From: Heterorhizobium halophytocola
GTDB lineage: Bacteria > Pseudomonadota > Alphaproteobacteria > Rhizobiales > Rhizobiaceae
DNA: 64,000 nt
Direction: 5' to 3'
Assembly: GCF_017873095.1 (NCBI RefSeq)
Contig: NZ_JAGGJU010000007.1
Location: 186,001-250,000 of the forward strand
The notes beneath the pieces are model-generated. The model saw only the letters and a program-made list of their open reading frames with translations. It had not been told where the DNA came from and searched no databases. Positions 34,183 to 44,064 of this stretch are shown piece after piece (position 1 is the stretch's first letter; each line of letters opens with the position of its first letter). The translations under genes and the position numbers were made by a program.

Positions 34183-35363
34183 TCCGCCAGCCGGTCGGCG
34201 ACCTCTTCCTTCGGCAGGTCCGGCCAGGCTTCGACGCCGTCCTTGCTGATCAGCTTCACCTGGTTGTTGTCGCCCCCCATGACGCCGCTTTCGGCGGAGA
34301 CGTCGTTGGCAACGATCAGGTCGGCGCCCTTGCGTTCCAGCTTGGCGCGACCGTTGTCCTCGACGTTCTGGGTCTCGGCGGCAAAGCCGATGACGAGCTT
34401 GGGTCGCTTCTCGTGATGGCCGACGGTCTTCAGGATATCGGGATTTTCGGCAAGTTCGAGGGCAGGGGCGGCCTCGCCCGCCTGCTTCTTGATCTTCTGG
34501 TCGGCGGTGCCCGCCACCCGCCAGTCGGCGACGGCGGCGACCATGACGGCGATGTCGGCCGGCAGCGAGGAGATGACGGCGTCGCGCATTTCCTCGGCGC
34601 GCTCGACATGCACGGTCAGGACGCCGACGGGGTCGGGCAGGTTGACCGGGCCGGAGACGAGGATAACCTCGGCGCCGAGCCTGGAGAGCGCAGAGGCAAT
34701 CGCGTGGCCCTGGCGGCCGGACGAGCGGTTGGCGATGTAGCGCACGGGATCGATCGGCTCATGGGTCGGGCCGGAGGTGACGATGGCCCGGCGGCCGGCG
34801 AGCGGCCTTGGCTCTTCCTCCAGCAAGGTCTCGACCGACTCGACGATATCGGTCGGCTCGACCATGCGGCCGACGCCGGCCTCACCGCGCTCGGCCATTT
34901 CGCCGCTGCCCGGTCCGACGAGGAAGATGCCGTCATTCGTCAAGGTCTCGACATTGCGCTGGGTCGCGGCATGCATCCACATGACAGGGTTCATCGCAGG
35001 GGCGAGCAGCACGGGCTTGTCGGTTGCCAGCAGCACGGTGGAGGCAAGATCGTCGGCGATGCCGTTTGCCATCTTGGCCATCAGGTTGGCGGTGGCGGGC
35101 GCGACAAGCACCATGTCGCAATCGCGGGCAAGCCGGATATGGCCGACATCCTGCTCGTCCTCGCGCGAGAAGAGATCGGTATAGACATGCCCGCCGGCAA
35201 GCGCACCGGCCGCCAGTGGCGTGATGAATTCCTGCGCGGCGGCCGTCATGATGACGCGGACCTGGTAGCCGCGTTCCTTCAGTCGGCGAATGAGGTCCAG
35301 GCTCTTGTAGGCGGCAATGCCGCCGGAAATGATCAGAAGTACGCGCTTGCCTGCAAGGGTCAT
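34152..35363 (-). CDS. coaBC: Bifunctional phosphopantothenoylcysteine decarboxylase/synthase
   Basis: 403 residues. The CoaC flavoprotein domain (residues 1-180) has ISGGIAAYKSLDLIRRL, the catalytic His region and APAMNPVMW. The CoaB domain follows from VTSGPTHEPIDPVRYI and includes the Lys-rich KIKKQAGE segment. It makes 4'-phosphopantetheine for coenzyme A. In many rhizobia coaBC lies next to ubiB; here about 6.1 kb of transporter and signalling genes separate them. Confidence 0.96.
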   Translation of the reverse strand: MTLAGKRVLLIISGGIAAYKSLDLIRRLKERGYQVRVIMTAAAQEFITPLAAGALAGGHVYTDLFSREDEQDVGHIRLARDCDMVLVAPATANLMAKMANGIADDLASTVLLATDKPVLLAPAMNPVMWMHAATQRNVETLTNDGIFLVGPGSGEMAERGEAGVGRMVEPTDIVESVETLLEEEPRPLAGRRAIVTSGPTHEPIDPVRYIANRSSGRQGHAIASALSRLGAEVILVSGPVNLPDPVGVLTVHVERAEEMRDAVISSLPADIAVMVAAVADWRVAGTADQKIKKQAGEAAPALELAENPDILKTVGHHEKRPKLVIGFAAETQNVEDNGRAKLERKGADLIVANDVSAESGVMGGDNNQVKLISKDGVEAWPDLPKEEVADRLAEWITLKLAKL

Positions 35364-35447
35364 GAGATTATCCGGCTACTCGAAACGTCAGCGTCGGCGC
35401 GACATTATCGCAAACGTGCCGAACGGCAAACCGCCGCCGGCGCATGT

Positions 35448-36734
35448 TCACATGTGGGATGGCAAAAAGAGGACCAGGGCGGGAAAAAGGATGAGAAGGA
35501 CGATGCGCACGAAGTCGATCGCAATGAAGGGTGTCAGTCCAGAAAAGATCGTTTTCAGTCGGACATCGCGCACCACCGAGCGCAGCACGAAGGCGTTCAT
35601 GCCCACCGGCGGGGTGATGTAGCTGATCTCGGTGACGACGACGATGAAGACGCCGAACCAGATGAGGTCGAAACCGGCGCTTGCGACCACGGGGTAGAAG
35701 ATCGGCACCGTCAGCGTGATCATCGACAGGCTTTCGAGGAAGCAGCCGAGCACGAGATAGAGGCCGAGAATGATCAGGATCAGCGTCACCGGGCCGGTGC
35801 CGAAGGTGGCCAGGAGCGTCTGCAGGTCCGACGTCATGCCCGAGAGATTGACGTAATTGGTGAAGGTGAGTGCGCCGAACAGGATGAAGAACATCATCGC
35901 CGTGTTCTTGGCCGTATCGAACAGGGTGATCAGCGCGTCGTCTAAGGTAAAGCGGCCGGAAAACAGTGCCAGCAGCATGGCGCCGGCGGCCCCCATGCCG
36001 GCCGATTCCGTCGGTGTGAAGACGCCGAAATAGATGCCGCCCATGACGAAGACGAAAAGCAGCAGGGCGCCGGCCGTCCCCTTCAGCGCCAGCACGCGGT
36101 CCTTCAGCGGAAGTTTCGCCTCCGTCGGCAGGTCGAGACCGCGCCAGCGCACGGAAATCACCACGGCGGCCGAATAGCCGATCACGCCGATGATGCCCGG
36201 AACGATGCCGGCGAGGAACAGCTTGCCGATGTCCTGCTGGGTCATGATGCCGTAGAAGACGAGAATGACGGAGGGCGGGATCAGGATGCCGAGCGTGCCG
36301 CCGGCGGCAATAGAGGCGGTCGACAGGCTGTCGGGGTAGCCGAAGCGCCGCATCGAGGGCAAGGCGATCTTCGCCATGGTGGCGGCGGTCGCCATGGACG
36401 AGCCGCAGACCGAGGAAAAGCCGCCGCAGGCCAGCACGGTCGCGATCGCAAGGCCACCCTTGCGGTGGCGAAGCCAGGCATGCGCGGACTTGTACAGGTC
36501 TTCGGCGATGCCGGACTGCACGACGAAATTGCCCATCATCAGGAACAGCGGCAGCACCGAGAGGGAATAGTCCCGGCTGTTGTCGAAGAAGGTCTGGCCG
36601 AGCAGCGAAAGGGCAGGGCTCATGCCGATGATCGAGATGGTGCCGACCGTGCCGACCAGCGCCATGGCAAACGAGATCGGCATGCCGGAAAGCATCAGCA
36701 CCAGAAGCAGCAGGGTTCCAATCGGCCAGGTCAT
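35448..36734 (-). CDS. TRAP transporter large permease (DctM)
   Basis: 428 residues from ATG 36734; a run of 18 upstream residues looks non-coding. Twelve membrane segments, with FFDNSRDYSLSVLPLFLMMGNFV and GTLGILIPPSVILVFYGI, fit the DctM ion-coupled subunit. It works with the DctQ subunit 13 nt upstream and the DctP binding protein to import an organic acid using a sodium gradient. The substrate cannot be told from sequence. Confidence 0.94.
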   Translation of the reverse strand: MTWPIGTLLLLVLMLSGMPISFAMALVGTVGTISIIGMSPALSLLGQTFFDNSRDYSLSVLPLFLMMGNFVVQSGIAEDLYKSAHAWLRHRKGGLAIATVLACGGFSSVCGSSMATAATMAKIALPSMRRFGYPDSLSTASIAAGGTLGILIPPSVILVFYGIMTQQDIGKLFLAGIVPGIIGVIGYSAAVVISVRWRGLDLPTEAKLPLKDRVLALKGTAGALLLFVFVMGGIYFGVFTPTESAGMGAAGAMLLALFSGRFTLDDALITLFDTAKNTAMMFFILFGALTFTNYVNLSGMTSDLQTLLATFGTGPVTLILIILGLYLVLGCFLESLSMITLTVPIFYPVVASAGFDLIWFGVFIVVVTEISYITPPVGMNAFVLRSVVRDVRLKTIFSGLTPFIAIDFVRIVLLILFPALVLFLPSHM

Positions 36735-36747
36735 GTCAGAGGCTGCG

Positions 36748-37260
36748 TCATCGTGCCGGCGGTGCCGGGCGGGCAAAGATGGTTGCAAATGTCACGGCAG
36801 CAGCAATTGCGGTCATCGCCGCGCAGAACCAGGCGACAGGAGCGACCGGCAGGTGCAGGCTGACCGTCTGCTCGCCATAGCCGGCCATGGCCTGTCCCTG
36901 GACGAAGAGCCGCCAGGAAATCACCGCCAGCGCAGCCGCCGAGAGCAGCCGCACGAGCAGCAGGCGCGGACGCGCCAGCACCTCGGGCAGGCGATCGACC
37001 AGCAGATCGACGGTCACGTGTTCCTCGTCGAAGCAGACGGCCGGCAGTCCGACGAAGATCACCGCCGACAACAGCAGGCCGGTGAGTTCCGTGGCGCCGG
37101 GCAGCGGGCTGTTGAACAGGTAGCGCCCGACGACGTCGGCCACGGTGATCAGCATCATCGCGACCAGCAGCGCGGCGCAGAGCCAGGCAATGGCCCGCCG
37201 TCCCGGCGATGCGAGAAAGGCGGCACGCCGGTCATCGGCTTCGGCAGGCGCCAGGCTCAT
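36748..37260 (-). CDS. TRAP transporter small permease (DctQ)
   Basis: 170 residues with four membrane helices (about residues 25-45, 55-80, 98-120 and 140-163), the DctQ layout, including DVVGRYLFNSPLPGATEL. It bridges binding protein and large permease. Its ATG overlaps the stop of the dctP-type gene (ATGA), and 13 bases separate it from the large permease gene. Confidence 0.92.
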   Translation of the reverse strand: MSLAPAEADDRRAAFLASPGRRAIAWLCAALLVAMMLITVADVVGRYLFNSPLPGATELTGLLLSAVIFVGLPAVCFDEEHVTVDLLVDRLPEVLARPRLLLVRLLSAAALAVISWRLFVQGQAMAGYGEQTVSLHLPVAPVAWFCAAMTAIAAAVTFATIFARPAPPAR

Positions 37261-38288
37261 TCGCCCTTGGCCGCCTTTTCGACTTCCTCATGCATCGCTG
37301 CCCGGACCGCCTCGACGTCGATGCCGGCCTTGGCGGCTTCTGCCATCTGCGCATCGATCACCGGCTTGAGATCCGCCTTGATGCCTTCCATCTCCGTGTC
37401 CGATGCAGGCACGAGCTTGACCTTGCCCTCCATGGCGGCCTTGCCGGCAGCGTCAGCCGCATCCCACATCTTGCCGGCGCGGCGGGCGAGCGCCTCGCCC
37501 GAGACACCGTCGATCGCCTTCTTGTCCTCGTCGGAGAGCGCGTCCCACTTGGCCTTGTTCATCACCACGTAGAAGGAGGTGTTGAACAGGCCGCCCGGCA
37601 CGACGAGCGCGCTGTCGACCATCGGGATCAGCTTGAACGAGGCGACGCTTTCGAAGGGGAAGGTGATGCCGTCGGCAACACCGCTCGAGAGCAGTTCATA
37701 GGTCTTCGACGACGGGCCCTCGACCGGCACGGCACCGAGGCCCTTGACCAGATCGCCGACAATGCCGCCGCCGACGCGGATCTTGGCGCCCTTCACGCCG
37801 TCGAGCGTGGACAGATCGCGACCCTTGGTGAAGATCTGGCCGGGGCCATGAGTAAAGACGGCCAGTACATGCACCTTGTCGTATTCGCCGGCCTTGCGCA
37901 GCGTCTTGTCGAACACCCGCCAGTAGCCGACCGAATTGGCCTCGGCGCTGTCGCCGAGGAACGGCAGTTCGGCAAAGGCGGTGGTCTTGAAGCGGCCGGG
38001 ATTATAGCCCTGCACGCCGTAGGTGATGTCGGCGACGCCATTGACGGCGAAATCGAAATGCGCGGCCGGCGGCCCGAGCGGGGCCGGCAGCACGTTGACC
38101 GTGACGCGCCCGTCGGTCGCTTCCTTGATCGCCTCGGCATAGGGCACCATCACATCCTTCATCAGCGGATGGGCGGGTGGAAGCCAGTTTGCCATGTTGA
38201 GCGTGGTATCGGCCGAGGCACCGCCGACATTTGCAAGCAGGCTGCCAAGGGCGATTGCCATGGAGGCGATGAGCTTCGGAAACGGCAT
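37257..38288 (-). CDS. TRAP transporter substrate-binding protein (DctP)
   Basis: 343 residues from ATG 38288. Residues 1-28 are a signal peptide ending GGASA. LNMANWLPPAHPLMKDVMVPYAE begins the periplasmic domain; the conserved Arg for carboxylate binding is in GAKIRVGGGIV near residue 170. It belongs to the DctP group and feeds the DctQ/DctM permease downstream. No regulator is encoded next to it unless the phosphorelay genes upstream serve that role. Confidence 0.92.
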   Translation of the reverse strand: MPFPKLIASMAIALGSLLANVGGASADTTLNMANWLPPAHPLMKDVMVPYAEAIKEATDGRVTVNVLPAPLGPPAAHFDFAVNGVADITYGVQGYNPGRFKTTAFAELPFLGDSAEANSVGYWRVFDKTLRKAGEYDKVHVLAVFTHGPGQIFTKGRDLSTLDGVKGAKIRVGGGIVGDLVKGLGAVPVEGPSSKTYELLSSGVADGITFPFESVASFKLIPMVDSALVVPGGLFNTSFYVVMNKAKWDALSDEDKKAIDGVSGEALARRAGKMWDAADAAGKAAMEGKVKLVPASDTEMEGIKADLKPVIDAQMAEAAKAGIDVEAVRAAMHEEVEKAAKGE

Positions 38289-38434
38289 GACGATACTCCG
38301 GTCGGTCGATCGGGAAGGAAGGGTGGTCCAGCATTGAAGACCGGGGCTCGTTCGAATGCAAGAGGCGAGGCGGAAAGCGGCCTGCAAAAATAACGGCTTG
38401 GAGGGCGGAGATGCGGTACGCCGACTGTGGGCGA

Positions 38435-39496
38435 TCAGGTCTCGTTGGCCTGCCCGTCTTCCAGCGAGATGATCAGCGGCACCTCGGCCACGGTGCCCTT
38501 GTCAACGTCGAGATAGCGGATGCCGCTGCCCAGGTTGGTGGCCATCGACTTGACGATGCGGCTGCCGAGTCCGGTGCCCGTAGGCGCCTGTCCCTGGGTG
38601 AAGCCGATGCCGTCGTCCTCGACGCGCAACAGCGCCTCGTTGTCGCTTGTCCGGTACAGCGAGACACGGATCTCGCCGCTATCCGTCGCCGGATAGGCAT
38701 ATTTGAAGGCATTGGTCACGAGTTCGGTCAGTACCATGCCGACGGACACCGCCCTGTCCGACGTCATGACAATCGGATCGGCCTTGAAGGTCACGGGGAT
38801 ACGGTTGTCTGTCCGCTGTACCGAGCTTGCGATCTGGTCCATCAGCGTGCCGAGATAGCGATCCATTTCGACCCGGCGCACATCGTCGGTCGTGTAGAGG
38901 CTGCGATGCATGCCGGCGATCGCGGCGATGCGCGCCTGCGTATGCGACAGCTCGATCTTGGCTTCCTCGCTCTTGGTATTGGCCATTTGCAGGCGCAGAA
39001 GGCTGCCGACCAGGGCGAGCGAATTGGCGACGCGGTGATTGACCTCGCCGAGCAAGGATTCGGCATGATCCTTGGCCTGACGAATTTCCTCGTCGGAACG
39101 CAGTTTTTCCATGCGCAGGCGGGCGTTCTCGACGGATTGTTCTATGGCGCCGGTCAGCAGCGGCAGGAAATCGTCGCTGACGGTCTTGATCACATAGTCG
39201 GCGGCGCCCGCCTTCAACGCGTCGATGGCGATCTTCGCCTCGTTGGAACCGGTGACATAGACGACCGGCAGAAAGATACCGCTATCGCGCAACCGCTGGA
39301 GCACCTCGTGCCCGGTCATGTCGCGCAGGTAATGATCGAGCACGATGGCGTCGAATTCCTGCTCGGACTGAAGGTGACCGAGTGCCACGTCAAGATCCTC
39401 CGCATGAAGGACCTGATGTCCGAGGCGCCCGAGCGACTTTTGTACCAACCGTACAAAAGCCGCATCATCGTCCAGATAAAGGATGCGAACGCTCAT
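38435..39496 (-). CDS. Receiver-histidine kinase hybrid, HWE/HisKA_2 type
   Basis: 353 residues. A receiver (residues 1-120) has acceptor Asp in DAIVLDHYLRDM and Lys in YVIKTVS. The kinase core follows: LLGEVNHRVANSLALVGSLL has the HRxxN acceptor and MVLTELVTNAFKY the N box, then DDGIGF and GTGLGSRIV. The order receiver-then-kinase, with no membrane segment, means its kinase activity is probably set by phosphorylation from another kinase, such as the CHASE3 kinase of the same operon. Confidence 0.92.
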   Translation of the reverse strand: MSVRILYLDDDAAFVRLVQKSLGRLGHQVLHAEDLDVALGHLQSEQEFDAIVLDHYLRDMTGHEVLQRLRDSGIFLPVVYVTGSNEAKIAIDALKAGAADYVIKTVSDDFLPLLTGAIEQSVENARLRMEKLRSDEEIRQAKDHAESLLGEVNHRVANSLALVGSLLRLQMANTKSEEAKIELSHTQARIAAIAGMHRSLYTTDDVRRVEMDRYLGTLMDQIASSVQRTDNRIPVTFKADPIVMTSDRAVSVGMVLTELVTNAFKYAYPATDSGEIRVSLYRTSDNEALLRVEDDGIGFTQGQAPTGTGLGSRIVKSMATNLGSGIRYLDVDKGTVAEVPLIISLEDGQANET

Positions 39497-39511
39497 GCGC
39501 GTTTAATGACC

Positions 39512-39949
39512 TCAGGGAATCTGCATGACGGAGAAAAACAGGCCAAGCTGCCGGATCGCGTTTGCGAAATTGTCGTAGTCCACGGGTTTGGTGATGTAGA
39601 CATTGGCCCCAAGATCGTAACAGCGCTGGATTTCGCGTTCGTCGTCCGTCGTGGTAAGGATGACGACCGGGAGACGACGCGTATGCGGATTGCTCTTGAT
39701 CTTCTCGAGAATGTCGGTGCCCGACATGTCCGGCAGGTTCAGATCGAGAAGGATCAGCAGATAGCGGTCAGCCGAGACCTCACCGCTGCGGTCCTTGCCC
39801 AGAATGTGATCCAGAGCGTCGGTGCCATTGGTGAATGGCACGATTTCATTGCTGACACCAGCACGGCGGACGTTCTTCTCGATGAGACGAGCATGACCCT
39901 CGTCGTCTTCGACCATAACGATTGTGACTTCTTTACCCACGGCTTTCAT
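39512..39949 (-). CDS. Single-domain response regulator (Rcp1-like)
   Basis: 145 residues, a lone receiver. TIVMVEDDEGHARLIEKNV has the acidic pair, LLILLDLNLPDMSG the acceptor Asp near residue 68, and VYITKPVDY the conserved Lys. It resembles the receivers that partner phytochrome-type kinases. Its ATG overlaps the stop of the CHASE3 kinase upstream and its stop is 15 bases before the hybrid kinase, so it probably carries phosphate between them. Confidence 0.93.
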   Translation of the reverse strand: MKAVGKEVTIVMVEDDEGHARLIEKNVRRAGVSNEIVPFTNGTDALDHILGKDRSGEVSADRYLLILLDLNLPDMSGTDILEKIKSNPHTRRLPVVILTTTDDEREIQRCYDLGANVYITKPVDYDNFANAIRQLGLFFSVMQIP

Positions 39950-41439
39950 TATCCACTCCGCACTACTCTGGTCAAATCCGGTGGCAAGCGCAGGACGAAG
40001 GTGGACCCTTCATTCAATTGGGACCTAACGGTGATGTCACCGCCAAGGTTCCGGGCAAGGGACTGCACATGCGCCAATCCGATCCCTTCGCCTGTCTGAT
40101 CCTGCGTGCCGGATCGGCGGAAAAGTTCGAAAATGCGCTCGTGGTCCGCGTCTGCGATGCCACGGCCATTGTCTTCAACCTCGATGCGCATCATCCCCCT
40201 GCTGTCTGGCAGGGAGCGCACGGTCAGGTTCAGTGGCCGCTCAGGATGTTTGTACTTAACAGCATTATCGAAAAGGTTACCAAGTATCTGTTCGAGCGAA
40301 AAACGGTCGGTCACGATGGTCTTGACCTTGGCGTCTACGGAAATCTCGCCGCCGGCATCGGTAACCTGGTGGTACACCGACTCCGCCGTTCTCTCCATCA
40401 ACTCTGTAAGCCCTATATGCTCAGGCTTCAACTGCCGCTTGCCGTCGCGTGAGATCTTCAGGATCGCGTTGATCAGCCCGTCCATCTTCTTGGTCGACGA
40501 ACGGATGAAGGCGATGGCTTCCGGCAGGTCCTCGGACGCGGCGAGCCGGGCTTCCTTGATCTGCTCCACGCTCGGCTGGGTATCGTCGGCCAGCACATAG
40601 GCCTGCAGCGACTGCAGCGAGGTTTCAAGCTCTGCCGTGAAACCCATGACGTTGACCAGCGGCGCGCGCAGGTCATGGGTGACGATATAGGCGAAGCGCT
40701 GGATTTCCTGGTTGGCCTTGATCAGGTCTTCGGTGCGCTCGTTGACGCGTTCCTCAAGCCCCTCGTTCAAAGCCTCGACCTCGCGGCGGGCCTGGGAAAG
40801 GGCGCGCACATGCTGGGCGATGACGAAGATCGCGCCGCTCATGACGATGGCGATCGCCAGCGCGCTGCCAATGGTGATCCAACGCAGCAGGTCGTTGGAC
40901 TCCCGTTGCTGCCGGACACCCAGAGAGGCATTGCCCTCGGCACGGTCCTTGAAGGAATCGAGGATCTCGCGGATCTGATCCATCAACTGCCGGCCATATT
41001 CTGTCTTGATCACAGCGACGGCTTCATCGTCCTGACCGGTCTTTGCCAGGTTGAGCGTCTTGACGAGTTCGTTCAGTTTCTTGTCGACGAGATCGTTGAG
41101 CCGGGACATGCGACCTGCCAAGGCCGGATGCCCGTCCACCGATTTCGCAAGCTCCTCGCGGCTGCGGGCGATTTCCGCCTGCGCGTCCTCGTAAGGGGCG
41201 AGGAAGGAATCGTCCCTGGCAATGATGTAGCCGCGCTGACCGGTTTCGGCGTCGGTGAGCGTCTGGAGGAGATCGGCTGCCGACCGGCCGATCAGCCGTT
41301 CCGCCTCGATCTGGTCGAAGGTCGCGCCGTTGCGGTCCACGAGGTAGAGCGAGGACACGACGATGGCGAGCAGAAGCGCCGTCGCCATGGCCAGCATCAA
41401 CAGGGTGGAACGGACGAAGGTGGCGTTATTGGCTGACAT
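39949..41439 (-). CDS. CHASE3-domain membrane sensor histidine kinase
   Basis: 496 residues from ATG 41439; a TTG at 41496 is possible. Two membrane helices (about residues 9-30 and 185-207) flank a CHASE3 periplasmic domain with LLQTLTDAETGQRGYIIARD. A coiled coil leads to HisKA (FAYIVTHDLRAPLVNVMGF) and HATPase (NLFDNAVKYKHP, DNGRGI, GEGIGLAHVQS), the bacteriophytochrome-like core. It is the first gene of a three-gene operon with a lone receiver and a receiver-kinase hybrid. Signal unknown. Confidence 0.92.
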   Translation of the reverse strand: MSANNATFVRSTLLMLAMATALLLAIVVSSLYLVDRNGATFDQIEAERLIGRSAADLLQTLTDAETGQRGYIIARDDSFLAPYEDAQAEIARSREELAKSVDGHPALAGRMSRLNDLVDKKLNELVKTLNLAKTGQDDEAVAVIKTEYGRQLMDQIREILDSFKDRAEGNASLGVRQQRESNDLLRWITIGSALAIAIVMSGAIFVIAQHVRALSQARREVEALNEGLEERVNERTEDLIKANQEIQRFAYIVTHDLRAPLVNVMGFTAELETSLQSLQAYVLADDTQPSVEQIKEARLAASEDLPEAIAFIRSSTKKMDGLINAILKISRDGKRQLKPEHIGLTELMERTAESVYHQVTDAGGEISVDAKVKTIVTDRFSLEQILGNLFDNAVKYKHPERPLNLTVRSLPDSRGMMRIEVEDNGRGIADADHERIFELFRRSGTQDQTGEGIGLAHVQSLARNLGGDITVRSQLNEGSTFVLRLPPDLTRVVRSG

Positions 41440-41570
41440 GTCGTCTCTAGGAAGGCCGGTTGGGCGATGCGCCGGGGCATCGTCTGTCCGGCTCAAGTTT
41501 TGCTAAAGCAGGCGACTGGTTCAGTCGGAGCAGGTACGAAATTTCTCGTAGCCGGAAAATGGCCCTCAGA

Positions 41571-43145
41571 TCAACCGATTTGCAGGGCGATGGCCACCAA
41601 TGCAATGGCAATTACCCAAAGTGCCACACGACCCCATCGACCGTGACGGGCCTCTGCCTTGCCGATCGCCTCGGCCGTGGCGCCGTCGAAGCGCAGGCCG
41701 TGCTCGCTCATATGCATCAGTTCGGAATGAAATTTTTCCGTCTTTGCGGCGATCTCCGGGGCGGCTTCGGCCAATCGCAGCGCGGCCTTGAACCCGTCCC
41801 TCAGATCGACGGCGATACGCTTCGGGCCGAGATTGTCGCGGATCCAGCTGGAGACCACCGGCTCGGAAGCCTTCCACATGTTGAAGCGCGGATTGAGCAT
41901 GCGCGCCACGCCCTCGACCACGACCATGGTCTTCTGCAGCATGACCAGCTCCGGCCGGGTCTCCATGTCGAACAGTTCGGTGACTTCGAACAGCAGCGTC
42001 AGCAGGCGCCCCATGGAGATCGTCTCGGCCGGCTGGCCGTGGATCGGCTCGCCGATGGCCCGGATCGCCTGGGCAAAGCTTGCGACATCGTGGTGCGAGG
42101 GCACATAGCCCGCCTCGAAATGCACCTCGGCGACGCGCATGTAATCGCGCGTGATGAAGCCGAACAGGATCTCGGCGAGGAAACGGCGCTCCTTCTTGCC
42201 CAGCCGTCCGGAGATCCCCATGTCGACCGCGACGATCATGCCGGCCGGATCGACGAAAAGATTGCCCGGATGCATGTCGGCATGGAAGAAGCCGTCGCGC
42301 AGCGTATGGCGCAGGAAGCTCTGGATCAGGATATCGGCCAGATGGTTGAGGTCGTGGCCTGCCGCCCGCAAGGCCTCCACATCCGACATCTTGATGCCGT
42401 CGATCCATTCCATGGTAACGACGTCGCGGCCGGTGCGCTCCCAATCGACTTTCGGCACACGAAAGCCGGGATCGTCCTTGGTGTTTTCGGCGATTTCGGA
42501 AAGGGCTGCCGCCTCCAGACGCAGATCCATCTCGATCTTGGTGGTTTGCTCCAGCGCGCGGGTGACCTCGACCGGACGCAGCCGGCGCATATGCGGCACG
42601 AAGCGCTCCTGCAGGCTGGACACCAGATACATGGCTTCGAGATCATCGGCGAAGCGGCGGCGCACTCCCGGCCGCACGACCTTGACCGCAACCTTGCGCG
42701 GGCCTTCGGCGACGGTCACTTCGGCCGGGTGGACCTGGGCGATGGAAGCCGCGGCGATCGGCTCGTCAAAGCGGGTGTAGAGATCGCCGACGGTCCGCCC
42801 GAGCGAGCCCTCGATCGCCGCACGGGCCGCCTTGGGCGGAAAGAAGTCCATGCGGTCCTGGAGCCCCGCGAGATCCTGCGCCAGATCGGCGCCGACCACA
42901 TCGGGGCGGGTGGCGAGAAACTGTCCGACCTTGACATAGGACGGCCCAAGCCGCGCCACGGCCTTGGCCAGCCGGTCGGACCGGTCCTCATGGCGGGCAT
43001 GCGGGCGGGCAAACAGCCCGGTCAAGGATTTCATCGCCGCCACGGCCGGCGGCAGGCCTTCCGACGGCAGGGAAGCGATCACGCCTTCGCGCACCAGGAC
43101 CCAGCCGACCCGCGCCAGGCGGAAATATGCACCAAGCGTGCTCAT
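41571..43145 (-). CDS. ubiB: Ubiquinone biosynthesis protein UbiB (ADCK-like kinase)
   Basis: 524 residues. LGPSYVKVGQFLATRPDVVG is the KxGQ motif of the UbiB/ADCK family; EPIAAASIAQVH, KVVRPG and the ATP site FFHADMHPGNLFVD and VDMGISGRL follow. One or two C-terminal membrane helices anchor it. It supports coenzyme Q synthesis, perhaps as an ATPase. It lies five bases after ubiE, in the same operon. Confidence 0.96.
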   Translation of the reverse strand: MSTLGAYFRLARVGWVLVREGVIASLPSEGLPPAVAAMKSLTGLFARPHARHEDRSDRLAKAVARLGPSYVKVGQFLATRPDVVGADLAQDLAGLQDRMDFFPPKAARAAIEGSLGRTVGDLYTRFDEPIAAASIAQVHPAEVTVAEGPRKVAVKVVRPGVRRRFADDLEAMYLVSSLQERFVPHMRRLRPVEVTRALEQTTKIEMDLRLEAAALSEIAENTKDDPGFRVPKVDWERTGRDVVTMEWIDGIKMSDVEALRAAGHDLNHLADILIQSFLRHTLRDGFFHADMHPGNLFVDPAGMIVAVDMGISGRLGKKERRFLAEILFGFITRDYMRVAEVHFEAGYVPSHHDVASFAQAIRAIGEPIHGQPAETISMGRLLTLLFEVTELFDMETRPELVMLQKTMVVVEGVARMLNPRFNMWKASEPVVSSWIRDNLGPKRIAVDLRDGFKAALRLAEAAPEIAAKTEKFHSELMHMSEHGLRFDGATAEAIGKAEARHGRWGRVALWVIAIALVAIALQIG

Positions 43146-43150
43146 CAGGT

Positions 43151-43927
43151 TCAGATTTTCCAGCCGGAATGCAGGGCAGCGATACCGCCGGAATAATTGG
43201 TGTAGGTGACGCGGGAGAAGCCCGCTTCGGTAATCATCGCGGCGAAATCGCGCTGGTTGGGGAATTTGCGGATCGACTCCACCAGATACTGGTAGGGTTC
43301 GGCGTCACCGGTGATCATCTTGCCGAAGCGCGGGATCGCGTTGAACGACCAGCTGTCATAGAAGCGGTCGAGCAGCGGCATCTCGACTTCGGAAAATTCC
43401 AGCACCAGCAGCCGTCCGCCGCGCTTCAGAACGCGGTAGGCTTCCTTCAGTGCCACGTCGATATGCGGCACATTGCGGATGCCGAAGGCGATCGTATAGG
43501 CGTCGAAGCTTTTATCCTCGAACGGCAGGTCTTCGGCATTGGCCTCGACAAAGGTGAGATTGTCGGAGAGCCCCTTCTTCTCGGCGCGTTCGGCGCCGAC
43601 GGAAAGCATCGAGCCATTGATGTCGAGCACGGTGGCATGGGCGAGCCGCCGGGAGGCCTCGACGATGCGAAAGGCGATATCCCCGGTACCGCCGGCCACG
43701 TCGAGCACCTTGTAGGTCGGATCCTTGCGCGGGTGGAGGGCACCGATCATCGCGTCCTTCCAGACGCGGTGCAGGCCCGCCGACATCACGTCGTTCATGA
43801 TGTCGTAGCGTTTGGCGACCTTGTGGAAGACCTCGTTGACCATTCCCTGCTTTTCGGTTTCAGAGACATTGCGGAAACCGTAGGACGTTTCCATTCCGCC
43901 CTTCGAGGAAATGCGGGCCTTGCTCAT
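43151..43927 (-). CDS. ubiE: Ubiquinone/menaquinone methyltransferase UbiE
   Basis: 258 residues. [17 protein letters not shown] is SAM motif [26 protein letters not shown] and [20 protein letters not shown] are signature blocks. It C-methylates the quinone ring during ubiquinone synthesis. It is divergent from mutM by 137 bases and begins the ubiE-ubiB operon. Confidence 0.97.
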   Translation of the reverse strand: MSKARISSKGGMETSYGFRNVSETEKQGMVNEVFHKVAKRYDIMNDVMSAGLHRVWKDAMIGALHPRKDPTYKVLDVAGGTGDIAFRIVEASRRLAHATVLDINGSMLSVGAERAEKKGLSDNLTFVEANAEDLPFEDKSFDAYTIAFGIRNVPHIDVALKEAYRVLKRGGRLLVLEFSEVEMPLLDRFYDSWSFNAIPRFGKMITGDAEPYQYLVESIRKFPNQRDFAAMITEAGFSRVTYTNYSGGIAALHSGWKI

Positions 43928-44064
43928 TCGCTTACTCCTTGCTCGATCCGGCGCATGTCCGGTAGCGAAAGCGTCAACTGCGAACTATCTGTTGCAGCCA
44001 TGGGGTCGCCTGTGGCGGTCTATAGCTTACGGTTCGCCAAGATTAAACAGAAAGATGGGTGCTG

